Shown here piece by piece: positions 1 to 9,680 of a stretch of DNA of 64,000 nt. The position numbers were made by a program, and so were the translations under genes. The notes beneath the pieces were generated by a model. That model had not been told where the DNA came from. It saw only the letters and a list, made by a program, of their open reading frames with translations, and did no database searches. This DNA is from Aphrocallistes beatrix (Eukaryota > Porifera > Hexactinellida > Sceptrulophora > Aphrocallistidae), in assembly GCA_963281255.1 (NCBI GenBank), contig OY725488.1, positions 8,777,524 to 8,841,523 of the forward strand, written 5' to 3'. Within the stretch, counting starts at the first letter, position 1. Each line of letters opens with the position of its first letter.

Positions 1-968
1 GCATAGAACTCCTCTTGAACTAGCGTCATATCTCTGAGTTCTGAATCTTCTTGACATGATTGAGGATGTATAGTTACCGTTTTCTCTTCTACCAGATTCT
101 GAGTGAAGAAAATCAGTTTCATTCCTTCAAACTTACCGACATATATATGCAATTTATCTGCACATATACCTCGGAGAAAAAAATCAAAATCTTCAGAACT
201 CGCAATAATCTTCTCATCGGATATATTAAAATTAAGAACTATATGGCTACACATCAAGCAAATTGAATCAGTTCGAATCAATAATTTCAGAGGATAGACT
301 ATTTTGTCATTTTTCAAAGATCTGATATATTCTCCTTCCTTAGAGAAGATTTGAATTCGATGTTTAAAGCAATCAGTCACAAAAATATTTCCATTAACTG
401 AGTTAATATCAATGCTACAAGGCCAATGAAGTTGTGTTCCTCCGTCTCCCCTCTCACACTTACTCCATTTCATTTGGAAAGGAGTGGCTTCTTCTCTAAA
501 CGCTAGTTCAACGCGACACATTCTATCAATATTTTCCCTCAACACATCTACTCTCCAGGATAGATTCAGGTAAGGAATGTTAATATCCAATTCTCTCTTT
601 GCTGATTCAACTGCTTCAGAAATCTGAGGAAGTGGGGGCAAAATCTGATTCATCTCTCTCAATAAATTCGTCATTTTGTCATAGTTTTTCATCATTTCTT
701 TGTTACTGTTTTCAATCTCTTCAATCTTTTTCTGAACTTCTCCTTTCTTTCTGTCAATTCTGGCATTCGCTTCATCCCAAATAGAGTCCAATTCTTTGAT
801 AATTTCATTTTCTTTCTTCTCAATGAGACTTCTCATTTCTCCTCCAATTCTCCTCACCTCCAACTTCTGACTCTCAATCGCTTCCTTCAATACATTCATT
901 CTAGCCTGGAGCTCGTTACTCACAGGGAATAGACTGACAGGACCAGATCCTGGATCTGCTTCTGCCAT
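1..968 (-). CDS. Coiled-coil/NHL-repeat protein, 3' truncated by window edge
   Basis: The frame is open from an ATG at 968 to the left edge of the window, about 322 codons, with no stop, so the C-terminus lies outside. The first ~150 residues are charged and look like a coiled coil (repeated E/K/I pattern, as in the coiled coil of TRIM-like proteins). The rest resembles NHL/six-bladed propeller blades, with SIDINSVNGNIFVTDCFKHR followed by IQIFSKEGEYI as the clearest blade. No RING or B-box precedes the coiled coil. The layout matches the complete gene at 38800-40035, so the two are probably paralogues of one expanded family. Such proteins often act as ubiquitin-ligase-like scaffolds, but without a RING the role here is unknown. 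The family call is inference from pattern. Confidence 0.7.
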   Translation of the reverse strand, partial: MAEADPGSGPVSLFPVSNELQARMNVLKEAIESQKLEVRRIGGEMRSLIEKKENEIIKELDSIWDEANARIDRKKGEVQKKIEEIENSNKEMMKNYDKMTNLLREMNQILPPLPQISEAVESAKRELDINIPYLNLSWRVDVLRENIDRMCRVELAFREEATPFQMKWSKCERGDGGTQLHWPCSIDINSVNGNIFVTDCFKHRIQIFSKEGEYIRSLKNDKIVYPLKLLIRTDSICLMCSHIVLNFNISDEKIIASSEDFDFFLRGICADKLHIYVGKFEGMKLIFFTQNLVEEKTVTIHPQSCQEDSELRDMTLVQEEFY

Positions 969-1042
969 TCTCTCTTCACTGTTCAATTCTAATCACAAAT
1001 TAAACAATTCTAATTAATCAGTGATATATGTATAAACAAAAA

Positions 1043-1437
1043 ATGTCAGTCGACAGACTGATAGTGCAGATCTATAAGTCCACATTTTTTCTCATTTCAG
1101 TCAATCAAATTTCAAGTTTAGAGTGTGATTCTAACTTTTTATGTGCATTGAGTTAAGTGTAATCCGCATCAGTCAATAAAATCAAAGCCAGCTGTAATGT
1201 TAAATCCTTGGATTCTGATTGGCTAATACGTATTGACACCTTTTGTGGAAAGGTGTGAAAATATTTCATAATTTTGACCCAGGTTCAAATCTCCAACACA
1301 TAAGGAATTTATGGTCTAAATTTGGTGCAATTCGGCCCAATAGAATTTCCAGGAGCGAGCAGATACGGACGGACGGATGTAAAGACGTCGCATGCCGACC
1401 ATGACATAAGACATCTATATTAGGAGATGCACTAAAA
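1043..1437. repeat. Repeat family C (imperfect inverted ends), copy 1
   Basis: The copy begins with TGTCAGTCGACAGACTGATA followed by GTGCAG, and ends near GGAGATGCACTAAAAA. The two ends are roughly inverted (AGTGCAGCTC against GAGCTGCACT in better copies). Further copies are at 24856-25181, 30752-31182 and 62785-63938. They share the internal text GGATTCTGATTGGCTAATAC and a stretch with GGTGTGAAAA. No coding capacity is seen. It is probably a non-autonomous DNA transposon of unknown superfamily. It fills the spacer between the NHL gene and STEEP1. Confidence 0.6.
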
Positions 1438-1602
1438 ATTCTGAGGTCTAGCCCAGATCTCGTATAGTAAGGGTCGTGAGTACGGAAGTAGTCTACCCAC
1501 GCCATAAGACGCCCCCCATGCAAGCAGAGCAAATAAACGAAGATGCTTGTAGAATCAAATTGCATTGAGGTGTGAAAATTTAATAGTAATGTAGAAGTAA
1601 TG

Positions 1603-2259
1603 CTATGTCTCTTTATCTATGAGAGTTCCCTTTTTCTTCTTTACTCCTGACTTTTCCTCTATGGCCTGAACCTCGGCCATTCTCTTCCTGGTGACAGAGT
1701 CCGTCTTTATGAGCTGCTTCTGAACCAGCCGGGCGTTAGTAGCGAATGAGTTCTCGTACTCCCTCTGCTCCAGCTCCTGCTCGTCCTCGTCTATGGTGGA
1801 CACGGTCACCGAACTGTACTTCCCATACTCTTTCAGCATCTTGGTGACCATCACTTTCTTAGGGGCTCGTTCCTTCTTCACCACCTTCGCTCCATCCTCG
1901 CGGTTTTTAACAAGAGAACCTTTGAATATGAATAGAGCCCTGGTGTCGTTATCGGAGTGGTTATAGAATAGTGGCAGGTGGCATTTCGTACACTTGTGTC
2001 GTAACTGTCTCTCAATTCCTTCTCCTCTCCTGATGTACACCGCGTCTCCTGGCTGGGACATGGTCTTGAAAGCACGGTGCGTCTTGTCTATCACACGTGA
2101 GCTGTCTCTCCGGCGACAAGGCAGCTTTTCAATAACCAAGTCGATTATCAGAGCCATCTGACCGCAGAGGCAGTAGTATACGTGGAGGGGGGATTCCTCC
2201 AACTCCTGCTTGTCCTTCGTGTCAGAGCACGCGACACTGTTCGATACTACTTTGGGCAT
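1603..2259 (-). CDS. STEEP1: STEEP1 homologue (STING ER-exit protein, CXorf56 family)
   Basis: A single open exon of 218 residues starts at the ATG at 2259. The N-terminus MPKVVSNSVACSDT, then PLHVYYCLCGQ, then the middle segment with SRVID, GIERQ and KCTKCHLPLFY, and the C-terminal PKKVMVTK, SSVTVSTIDEDE and KGTLID are the conserved blocks of the CXorf56/STEEP1 family, recalled from the human protein, which has nearly the same length. Two cysteine pairs (CLC and CTKC) may bind metal. In vertebrates the protein helps STING leave the ER; it is conserved more widely than STING, so that role cannot be assumed here. The nearest neighbour upstream is the HAD phosphatase gene on the same strand, about 560 bp away. 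Confidence 0.95.
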   Translation of the reverse strand: MPKVVSNSVACSDTKDKQELEESPLHVYYCLCGQMALIIDLVIEKLPCRRRDSSRVIDKTHRAFKTMSQPGDAVYIRRGEGIERQLRHKCTKCHLPLFYNHSDNDTRALFIFKGSLVKNREDGAKVVKKERAPKKVMVTKMLKEYGKYSSVTVSTIDEDEQELEQREYENSFATNARLVQKQLIKTDSVTRKRMAEVQAIEEKSGVKKKKGTLIDKET

Positions 2260-2261
2260 TT

Positions 2262-2815
2262 GCTACTTCGCACAAGGATTTATCAACACGATTCGAGTGT
2301 CTAGTATAACATCAGTTTTCAATGTTATCTCTGGGGCCTATTTATGGTTCACACAATGTTAAATGGACGCAGAGCTTAAAACCTAGAAATGTGAGGTATT
2401 AAAGTACATGGCGCATGCTTTACATATCGATAGATACTACGCGAATTCTATCAAACTATCCTAAGTCGTTGTAAATTTAATCTCAGTAAAACCACCCACT
2501 GCGTCGAATTATCTCTCCGAAGGCGTTTCTCGTGAAAAATCCTCAATTCGGCCAATTTTTCAATCCAATCACCACACAAAATGCCTCACAGCGCAAGCAA
2601 GCGAAGCGCGCTTTTGAGGTGGAAATGTGGAATATTTTTACTGTCTACCTATTCCCAGAATTTAATGGTTAATCTAACCTAAATTAAATGTATATTTATA
2701 GGCTGACACGTTACAGCCCATCAGGGCGATCCATTGCAAGTTGCTTGTCATAGTTGTTTGTTTAAATTTAATTCAAAATGTGAATATTTGGCTAAAATAA
2801 GTGAACTCGTGGCCA
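2262..2815. other. Intergenic spacer with a short repeat-end motif
   Basis: No gene is seen. The spacer holds one copy of the GC-rich motif GCGCAAGCAAGCGAAGCGCG (about 2592-2611). This is the 3'-terminal motif of repeat family H found at 16.8, 30.5, 31.5, 45.1, 45.2 and 62.9 kb. Here the rest of the element is not recognisable, so it is a decayed or truncated end. Confidence 0.5.
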
Positions 2816-3709
2816 TCAAGTGAAGAGGGTGCTAACTGAGCTTGTCAGGTAGTCGGGCCTCATATCAGAAGGGAGCTGATCGTAGCGAGAGAAGAATTCT
2901 TCTCGCTTAGTGACTCCGCTCAGAACCAGAATAGTCCTCAAGCCTGCTCTGCTCCCGAACTGAATATCGGTATGGAGGTTGTCTCCTATCATTACCGCTC
3001 TCTTCACATCAAAAGGAGACTCCATCTGGATGCAGTCCATAAAAGGCATGCAAGGTTTTCCGATAACGGTTGGCTCTCGTCCACTGCAATACTTAATAGC
3101 CTCTACAAAGCATCCAGTTTGTCCAGGAAGTATCCGCCCATTCCCGACAGCTATCAGAATGTCACTACAAGCCGCGATAAAATGACAGTCAGGATTTTGA
3201 AGATATGAATATGCCTTAGCCAACTTTTTATAGCTAAAGTTTATGTCAGATCCCACAACCACGGCCGTAACTTCAGGATGGAGTTCCAGCTCTTCCAGCT
3301 CTTTGGGGTCGCCTGTCATCAGATCCGGTCCTATAGCTAAACACTTCACACCTATTTCCTCTAATTCATATTTCAAGCCAGGCTGCCCTATCAAGTATAC
3401 CGTCCCGTTAAACTTGAGCACATTCTTCATGTAGTGTGCGGTTGCATAGGAACTGCAGAAAACGTTCTCTAGGGTAACACCATTGAAACCTAATTGATGG
3501 AACTTGCTCAAGGTCTCAACTCTGGACTGAGTGTTCTTGTTCGTCACGAAGTAGACCTGCTTACTCAACTGCTGGAGGTGACAAACCATCTCGATGGCGC
3601 CCGGAACAACGTTCATGCTGTTCCAAATAACTCCGTCGCAGTCGAACAGAAAAGTATCTGCCGAATGGAGCACTTCCTGCCAATCCGAAGAGGACTTTAG
3701 TTCATTCAT
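2816..3709 (-). CDS. HAD phosphatase, PGP/PDXP family
   Basis: A single exon encodes 297 residues from the ATG at 3709. HAD motif I is FDCDGVIW at residues 22-29, with nucleophile Asp23 and acid/base Asp25. Motif II is FVTNKN near residue 56. The motif III region has the lysine of IGKPCMPF, and motif IV is MIGDNLHTDIQFG with its Asp pair. The C2-type cap lies between motifs II and III. Length and motif order fit the animal phosphoglycolate phosphatase / pyridoxal phosphate phosphatase family (cytosolic, Mg-dependent). The residues that separate PGP from PDXP (substrate specificity loop) cannot be judged by eye, so either substrate is possible. No truncation or frameshift is visible. Confidence 0.92.
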   Translation of the reverse strand: MNELKSSSDWQEVLHSADTFLFDCDGVIWNSMNVVPGAIEMVCHLQQLSKQVYFVTNKNTQSRVETLSKFHQLGFNGVTLENVFCSSYATAHYMKNVLKFNGTVYLIGQPGLKYELEEIGVKCLAIGPDLMTGDPKELEELELHPEVTAVVVGSDINFSYKKLAKAYSYLQNPDCHFIAACSDILIAVGNGRILPGQTGCFVEAIKYCSGREPTVIGKPCMPFMDCIQMESPFDVKRAVMIGDNLHTDIQFGSRAGLRTILVLSGVTKREEFFSRYDQLPSDMRPDYLTSSVSTLFT

Positions 3710-3785
3710 TTTAATATCGCTTTACATACGTATATTGAATTTAAAATATTTACAAGGCCAGGATACCTATATAGTGTGATATATA

Positions 3786-3926
3786 CAGTCGACTCCGCTT
3801 AATAGGGTAACATCGGTCAGAGGACATTTTGGCCCGATTAAGCGGAGAACCCTATTAACCGAAAATATTTTGTATTAGTTTCTATGTATCAGAGCTATTC
3901 CGATCCTGCCAAAAGTGCTTGGATGG
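3786..3926. mobile_element. Pogo/Tigger-like MITE, truncated
   Basis: The element begins after a TA with CAGTCGACTCCGCTTAATAG and contains the internal block ACATTTTGGCCCGATTAAGC. It matches the reverse complement of the complete element at 63315-63468 up to about 3926, where similarity stops, so the far terminus is lost. CAGT ends with TA target sites are typical of pogo/Tigger elements (Tc1/mariner superfamily). It has no coding capacity. Confidence 0.6.
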
Positions 3927-4101
3927 TGCTTGGCAGAAGTCCCCATCTATTTCTAAACCCGAAGATTGTTATTACTACTCTGATCAACGGTATGAGTATA
4001 GATGGAGAAGTGGGAGGATTATTAAGTGATAATTAACATGGAAGTGAATGTATAATGAAGTTCACATGAAACATATGTAGTCCCCTCATGTTCCGTGATG
4101 A

Positions 4102-4629
4102 TTAAGGTTTATTAATTTCATATGAACCAGCTATTCCGTGCTGGATGTATATCCCCTGTGTGTACTGGTAGAAGTCTCTCTTAACGTGGGCAACCCGGCT
4201 GTTATCTCGGTTCATCTCTTCCAGGTGAGCTCCCTTCCCGTAGACAGAAGAACTGAGAGAGGGAACTCGCTTATCTTTCTCTTCATGGCTGATCTTCAGG
4301 TTCTTGGTGTTATGCATCCGATCGTCTCGATGGTGCTTGGGGTTGTAGCCCTCTTCGAACTTGTGCACCGTGTCGTAGAGAAGAGTGTCTTTGTGCTCTC
4401 GCGTGGTGTTAAAGAAATTGACGGCTTGGCAGGCTTCCTTGTCTTCTCTCTTATCTCCAAGTGCGGTTAGGTCTAGGCTTGGGTCTAGCTCAGTGAACTT
4501 ATTCATGTGTGACTTGGCAATGCTCACCTCTTTAGCTACATTCTGCTTCCAATTGTCTGTCCGCTGTTGTGCATTGTAAGTCTTAAACCCATAATTAGCC
4601 ATCTTTTGTCCTTCCCCCGGGTAGCTCAT
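4102..4629 (-). CDS. CFAP90: CFAP90 homologue (C5orf49), axonemal protein
   Basis: The frame from the ATG at 4629 gives 175 residues. The conserved half is residues ~95-165: EEGYNPKHHRDDRMH, then the segment ending VPSLSSSVYGKG, then NRDNSRVAHVKRDFY. These match the human C5orf49/CFAP90 blocks (YNQKLHRDDREH, SSVYGKR, NRDFGRANHVQADFY) as I recall them. The family is linked to cilia and flagella and is found among axonemal microtubule proteins. The N-terminal ~80 residues are not recognisable. The frame is open further upstream through an AAT repeat that would encode only leucine. I reject that extension because a splice-acceptor-like TTTCACTGATAG lies directly before the chosen ATG. Confidence 0.85.
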   Translation of the reverse strand: MSYPGEGQKMANYGFKTYNAQQRTDNWKQNVAKEVSIAKSHMNKFTELDPSLDLTALGDKREDKEACQAVNFFNTTREHKDTLLYDTVHKFEEGYNPKHHRDDRMHNTKNLKISHEEKDKRVPSLSSSVYGKGAHLEEMNRDNSRVAHVKRDFYQYTQGIYIQHGIAGSYEINKP

Positions 4630-4644
4630 CACTATCAGTGAAAA

Positions 4645-4826
<182 letters not shown>

Positions 4827-4928
4827 AATATACGTACGAAGGTGCGGGTGTATAAACAAAACAAAAAGTAAAACTCGTATAAGAATCTCTGATATATACA
4901 AAGCAATAAAAATTCTAATTCACAACAA

Positions 4929-6836
4929 CTAAATCTCGGATTTCCTCCAGTATATACTATGCATCCAAACCAACAGAGATAGAAGTCCAAACAGATTTGC
5001 TAGAATAAATAAACCAAACGAAACTCCAATTAAAGATTCCAATATTTGCAACAAATAATTTTCAGAGAGGAGATAGCTACAGTTGGAAGAGGCAGTGAAT
5101 AGTGGAGTGGTAATAGTAGAAGTGGTAATAGGATTCGGTGTACTAGTTACTGTGGGAGTCAGTATAGGAAGTGAAGTAGAGAGACTTGTATTAATAAGAA
5201 TCCCAGAAACATTCACTATTAAACGAAACGATACACTCTGTATTGAGTCCAGATCAGGAGTAGCTACAATACAGGTACATAGGGAATTGTTGGAACATCC
5301 ACACTCTCCAGAGTTTAATGTGAGTGAGACACTTCCATGGGAGATATTAGCATAGCTTATTTCATACACGTACTCCCTCTCCCCAGACAGTTCATAGCTC
5401 CATTGTAGATACTCACTACTCTCATTGTAACTAAGGTTGAGTAGAGTTGGGAAAGAAGACAACACTGTCACATTAACTCTGTTAAACACACCAGACACAC
5501 AACTCACTGAGTTCCATGACGTCACTACAAACACATACTCTGTACTGTCAGCAATAACTTCACTGCTCAACATTAACTCAGTCTCTTCCAACTCTCCAAC
5601 AATCTCTTCACTCGAGGGAGTTAAACTCGGATAATAACTAACATTGTACCTCAAATCATTCTCACTTCGAAAACCCAAATACAAAGGTTCATCCCACACA
5701 ACTTGAGATATAGTCCCGTCTCCTCTCTCAACACGGAGATTCACAACTACAGAAGGACTCTGTCCACAAATCTCACTCACACTCTCTCCCTCTCCTCGAT
5801 ACCAGTCCTCATCACACAAGCACTCACGGCTTCCTTCCATCCCACGTGTGCTGCTACGAAAAGGACACACACTACACTCCTCACTATTGCCTGTCTCACC
5901 TTTGTACGTGTCAACACGACACATCACACAAGGCATACTACTGTTAGCGTTACTCACAGACAGATAATAGCCAGCCTCACACTCACACACACTCTCAGCA
6001 GGAAGTATCCACGTGCCGTCCCAGTAGCATTCTGCTACCAGACCCAGCGGGTCTTGATGGAGAGAACCAGTAGGACAAGAGATGTCCACACGGACGAATG
6101 CCTCAGTGGAGTTAGGAGTTAGTGTAGCTGGTAGGGAGTACAGATCAGAAGTGTTCGTAGCTGGACACTCAAAGTAGTAGAAGAGGAACTCTTTCAGAGC
6201 AGGACATGGGATGTTGTTAAAGAATCCGATGTAGAATCCTTGCTTGGATTTGGTGAATTCAGTACTAACCTCTCCACTAACTGTCTTATTACTTTCAGCT
6301 GGTAGGAACTGACTGAGAAGAGAAGAGGTTATTGTTATAGCTAGATCAGACTGGTAGTAGAATATTTGGAATGCATCTCTACAGTCTGTAGCAAATCCTG
6401 ATCCTGAAAGTGCGTCACATTTAATCCGAATGTAAATAACATTAGCTTCTGTTTCGTAATATCTGGATACTAGCCAGTTCATTTCTTGGGCAGAGTCTAC
6501 AGCAGTACTACTTCCTTGAATACAAGCGATATACTCAGGTCCACATTGACCAGTATTTAATGATGGAGGTCTCCACTGCAGATTATCCAGATTTGGTGAT
6601 GTACCGTATATAGTTCCGTCTACATCAATCCGTATCCAATCAGGAATAGCAAAAGGAATAATTAGTCCAACCATATTAATAGTATGCAGAGTATTAGAAT
6701 CCAGTATTGTGCGAGAGTTAGCAGGTAACATTGTGTTACATTGCTGTCCATTAGAGAATTGTATCAAGGATAGAGAGATACAGGTTAGTAGCTGAATCAC
6801 CAATTCTCTCCTCATCAGTTTGTAGTCATATAACAT
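4929..6836 (-). CDS. Secreted/membrane protein with cysteine-rich and FN3-like domains
   Basis: A single exon encodes 635 residues. An ATG at 6836 is followed eight codons in by a second Met that would give a cleaner signal peptide (MRRELVIQLLTCISLSL...). Residues ~30-280 form an extracellular region with few known features. At ~285-360 there is a Cys-rich segment (CECEAGYYL, PCVMC, CSVCPF, CLCDEDWY) like the GCC2/GCC3 ephrin-receptor-type repeats. Next come two FN3-like domains (VVVNLRVERGDG... and SSFPTLLNLSYNES...), a Thr/Ser-rich stalk and a C-terminal hydrophobic segment (SLIGVSFGLFILANLFGLLS) with a short cytoplasmic tail. There are many Asn-X-Ser/Thr sites. It is a type I cell-surface protein of unknown function. 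A deletion-bearing copy is at 41132-41645. Confidence 0.75.
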   Translation of the reverse strand: MLYDYKLMRRELVIQLLTCISLSLIQFSNGQQCNTMLPANSRTILDSNTLHTINMVGLIIPFAIPDWIRIDVDGTIYGTSPNLDNLQWRPPSLNTGQCGPEYIACIQGSSTAVDSAQEMNWLVSRYYETEANVIYIRIKCDALSGSGFATDCRDAFQIFYYQSDLAITITSSLLSQFLPAESNKTVSGEVSTEFTKSKQGFYIGFFNNIPCPALKEFLFYYFECPATNTSDLYSLPATLTPNSTEAFVRVDISCPTGSLHQDPLGLVAECYWDGTWILPAESVCECEAGYYLSVSNANSSMPCVMCRVDTYKGETGNSEECSVCPFRSSTRGMEGSRECLCDEDWYRGEGESVSEICGQSPSVVVNLRVERGDGTISQVVWDEPLYLGFRSENDLRYNVSYYPSLTPSSEEIVGELEETELMLSSEVIADSTEYVFVVTSWNSVSCVSGVFNRVNVTVLSSFPTLLNLSYNESSEYLQWSYELSGEREYVYEISYANISHGSVSLTLNSGECGCSNNSLCTCIVATPDLDSIQSVSFRLIVNVSGILINTSLSTSLPILTPTVTSTPNPITTSTITTPLFTASSNCSYLLSENYLLQILESLIGVSFGLFILANLFGLLSLLVWMHSIYWRKSEI

Positions 6837-6991
6837 AGCTTACTACAGTGAATTGTACAAATTATTAGGGAAGAATGTGTTCTAGATACAACAAGGTATT
6901 ATATACATAGCTCGCTTGCCCAATTGAAATGTACACCTTATTAGTTTATAATAGACAGGGATATCTCTTCACCATGACTGTGAAGTGAGTA

Positions 6992-7602
6992 CAGGGTGTT
7001 TCAAAAGTCTTGGGCCCTTGAACAATTTAAATTATATATTGCATAAAAGACACTCACTCAGAATTTCATTCGTAAAAAATCAGTAGCAACAATATCGAAA
7101 AAACCCAATCACCTTTCGAATCTGGTACTTTCCTAATTCGATTTGGCATACTACTCACTAAATTATCTAAGAAAGATTTCGATATTACTATTTTAGCGGC
7201 CCGATTGAGAATTTTCAGACGCCCAGACCTTGCCTTTGTCTCCATTGACTGACCACATTTAGTCGCAGCCCAGCATCTTTTATGGAATACAATCCGGCAC
7301 CTACCCTGTGAGCACATCTTTCTGCTGTGCACCAGCTTCCAACATGCTGAATGCTTTAGAGTGGACTGAAATACCATGATCTCCGACATCAATTTTGATA
7401 GGATTGATAAATATTCCGACAATGTGAAATTTTTATAATAATTGAGAATAAATGATTGTACTTTTAATTCGTGGTAAATAATATGCAAGAATACGAAAAC
7501 TGTGATTATATCGTGAGAGGGGAGATACACTGTGAACTTTGAATCCTAAATTTGTTTTCGTGGTTCTAGTAGAATAGTTTTCAAGCCTTTTGAAACACCC
7601 TG
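6992..7602. mobile_element. Mariner-like element, decayed, 611 bp
   Basis: Perfect 16-bp terminal inverted repeats (CAGGGTGTTTCAAAAG at 6992-7007 and its reverse complement at 7587-7602) are flanked on both sides by TA (6990-6991 and 7603-7604), the target duplication of Tc1/mariner elements. The minus strand between ~7066 and 7400 keeps a frame with KARSGRLKILNRAAKIVISK, which looks like the helix-turn-helix region of a mariner-type transposase. The DDE catalytic part is absent. It is an internally deleted, non-autonomous copy. Confidence 0.85.
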
Positions 7603-7604
7603 TA

Positions 7605-7834
7605 CTAGTAATTACAGACTTGATATAATTGTTCATTACTTGGTACGTTTATAGGTGCCAGCCTGGTATCGTCCGAGGAGCCAAGGTGCTTGCAGTGTGA
7701 TTCTATTTTGGTGCTGGGTTGCCACAGTCGCTGGAATTACAAGATAAATCCCTGATTGGGTGTCATATAACCTCTATCACCTTCAAAAAAGTGCCGGACT
7801 GGAAATCCCAGATAAACCCATGCAGTTGGTACGA
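7605..7834. other. Short spacer between two transposon remnants
   Basis: No gene is seen between the mariner remnant and the hAT-like MITE. It includes the left 11-bp target duplication AGTTGGTACGA (7824-7834). Confidence 0.4.
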
Positions 7835-8162
7835 GTTGCACGCGGGCCGAATATAATAGTTTGCGGGCTCCGCGGGCAAAAATCTTGGCAGGACTCCCCG
7901 AGATGACTTTTCACACACCGGACTGATATTAACCTCACGAAGATTCTTTCACCAAAATATGTCAGTTCATTAGATTTATAGCTGCTGCTCATCGAGCAGG
8001 ACTTGGCACATTTTGAAACATGAATATTTAGTATACTTATTATGTTTGTAGTTAGTAACTTACAAAGGCAAAAATATTTATGCAGGCTTCTTGCGGGCCG
8101 CGGGCCAGGTTAACTTAAAATTGCGGGCCGCGGTTACAAATTTCGGCCCGCGTGCAACTCTG
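7835..8162. mobile_element. hAT-like MITE, 328 bp, with 11-bp direct flanks
   Basis: The inverted ends GTTGCACGCGGGCCGAA (left) and TTCGGCCCGCGTGCAAC followed by TCTG (right) are nearly perfect. The element is flanked by AGTTGGTACGA on both sides (7824-7834 and 8163-8173). The right end read inward, CAGAGTTGCACGCGGG, fits hAT-type CAG termini; the left end appears to lack the first bases. There is no transposase. The GC-rich ends stand out from the AT-rich surroundings. Confidence 0.8.
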
Positions 8163-8173
8163 AGTTGGTACGA

Positions 8174-8546
8174 ATACTCGTATGATACTGATTTGTGATT
8201 TCAGCATTGCATTAGAAAGTTGGTGGTACTTCAAAATAAAGTAAACGAAGAGGTTAGTACAGCCTCGATAAATGATTTTAATCGAGAGAACTAATCCATA
8301 TTCTAGGTATGTATATTAGAATCTGTGGACAGGAATAACTTTAGCAAACACGATATATTACAACATATCTATGTAGGGCGATCCTAACCCCTAATTTTTT
8401 TTCTGTAACTGGTGGGCATTATGTAAATTCGACTGTTTGGACAATAACCATTAAAATGAGTCATTAGGAAATGGAAAATATGTTTTGAAGAATATCTTTA
8501 ATTTCAGTCAAACAAACTCAGTAAAATTACAGCTATACAAACTCTA
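8174..8546. other. Intergenic spacer, nothing recognised
   Basis: AT-rich sequence without a convincing reading frame or repeat. It presumably includes the 3' UTR of the minus-strand gene that ends at 8547. Confidence 0.4.
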
Positions 8547-9461
8547 TTACAATGTAGTTGGTATATCCTTAAGTCCATACCGCTCTTTTATATATTTCTG
8601 CTTCCTATCAATAAATTGCTCATAACTACAGCCATGAATCTCAAAATATAGTCTCTCTTCCGCCGTGAAATCTCTCTCCTTCTTGGCAGCTTTTTTCTTC
8701 CTTGATGCAGCTCCCTTACTCGTCTTCGTGTCGTAAGAACGCGGAGTGTTGCAGCTTCTGATGGAAAGCGATTGGTTCGCTTTAAGACTTTTGTCCAATC
8801 TCCGTGGGAGAGTGTTACCCCTGTTGGCCTTGTTGGACTTTTCGATTACCATTGAAGGCTCCACTGGGTCATCATCTTGCATTATAGAAGTGTCTTCCTC
8901 GATTAACTTTGTCAGCATTTCTTTCTCCATCTTCAATTCTTTCCTCTTTATTTCCTCGTTGTATTCTTGGATAACTTTATCAGGTTCTCGCTTCTCTCTT
9001 TGGTGCAGCGTATAATGCATTAGCGGGAATCTCCGGTTGAGATCTCGGAGGCTAAACGATTCTTCCTTCAGCTGCCCCCACGTCCTATCAGGCAGGAGGT
9101 CAGAGAATATTACCACTTCGTCGTCTTTAGGGATCCCGATGCAGTAGACGGAAGGCTCCCATTCGTCCTTGTCGAATTGGAGCCGATAGCAGTACGAGAG
9201 AGGATGGAACCTGTCTGGGAAAAGGGGTGCGGGCACTGGTTCTCCGCTCTCGTCAATGTCGAATGAAAACGGCCCCTCTTTCAGTTGGATGGGGTGGTAC
9301 CTGCACCGGTTCATGTATGAAGTCCATTCAGGATTAATTCTCTGTCTAATTTCTTCACCATTCGGCCCTTGTGATATAATCAAAGGTCCTTCCGTTAATG
9401 TCCTTGGTCTATTCCGGAAAGAAATCCTGTCTTCTTCGATAGAATCAATTTTCCCGCTCAT
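8547..9461 (-). CDS. Unrecognised 304-residue protein, conserved-looking
   Basis: A clean single exon runs from the ATG at 9461 to the stop at 8547. I do not recognise the family. The first ~150 residues look like a folded domain rich in aromatic and proline residues (INPEWTSYMNRCRYHPIQL, LFPDRFHPLSYCYRLQF, ...SVYCIGIPKDDEVV). Residues ~155-200 are a charged helix (KEREPDK... EEIKRKELKMEKEML). A basic, low-complexity stretch follows (~205-260, ending SRKKKAAKKERD). The C-terminus has a short helical motif (TAEERLYFEIHGCSYEQFID). The lack of a signal peptide and of membrane segments suggests an intracellular protein; a ciliary or cytoskeletal role is possible but unsupported. Coding potential is supported by its long length, normal composition and an isolated start. 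Confidence 0.75.
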   Translation of the reverse strand: MSGKIDSIEEDRISFRNRPRTLTEGPLIISQGPNGEEIRQRINPEWTSYMNRCRYHPIQLKEGPFSFDIDESGEPVPAPLFPDRFHPLSYCYRLQFDKDEWEPSVYCIGIPKDDEVVIFSDLLPDRTWGQLKEESFSLRDLNRRFPLMHYTLHQREKREPDKVIQEYNEEIKRKELKMEKEMLTKLIEEDTSIMQDDDPVEPSMVIEKSNKANRGNTLPRRLDKSLKANQSLSIRSCNTPRSYDTKTSKGAASRKKKAAKKERDFTAEERLYFEIHGCSYEQFIDRKQKYIKERYGLKDIPTTL

Positions 9462-9680
9462 TATTGCAGATTTTCAGCATCAATAATGCTTCCAAAAAGC
9501 CTAAACTGATTTCACTGTGAGCTATCTGTATTAATACAAAGTAAATGCAATCTCTAAGAGAATCGTATACATATAGTCTAGTGCAGATTCGCCCACTTGA
9601 ATAACTCAACCAAGTTAATCCCACACATCATATACAGTACATTGATACACGCAGGTGAGCTGAATAAGATGTCATTCTAA

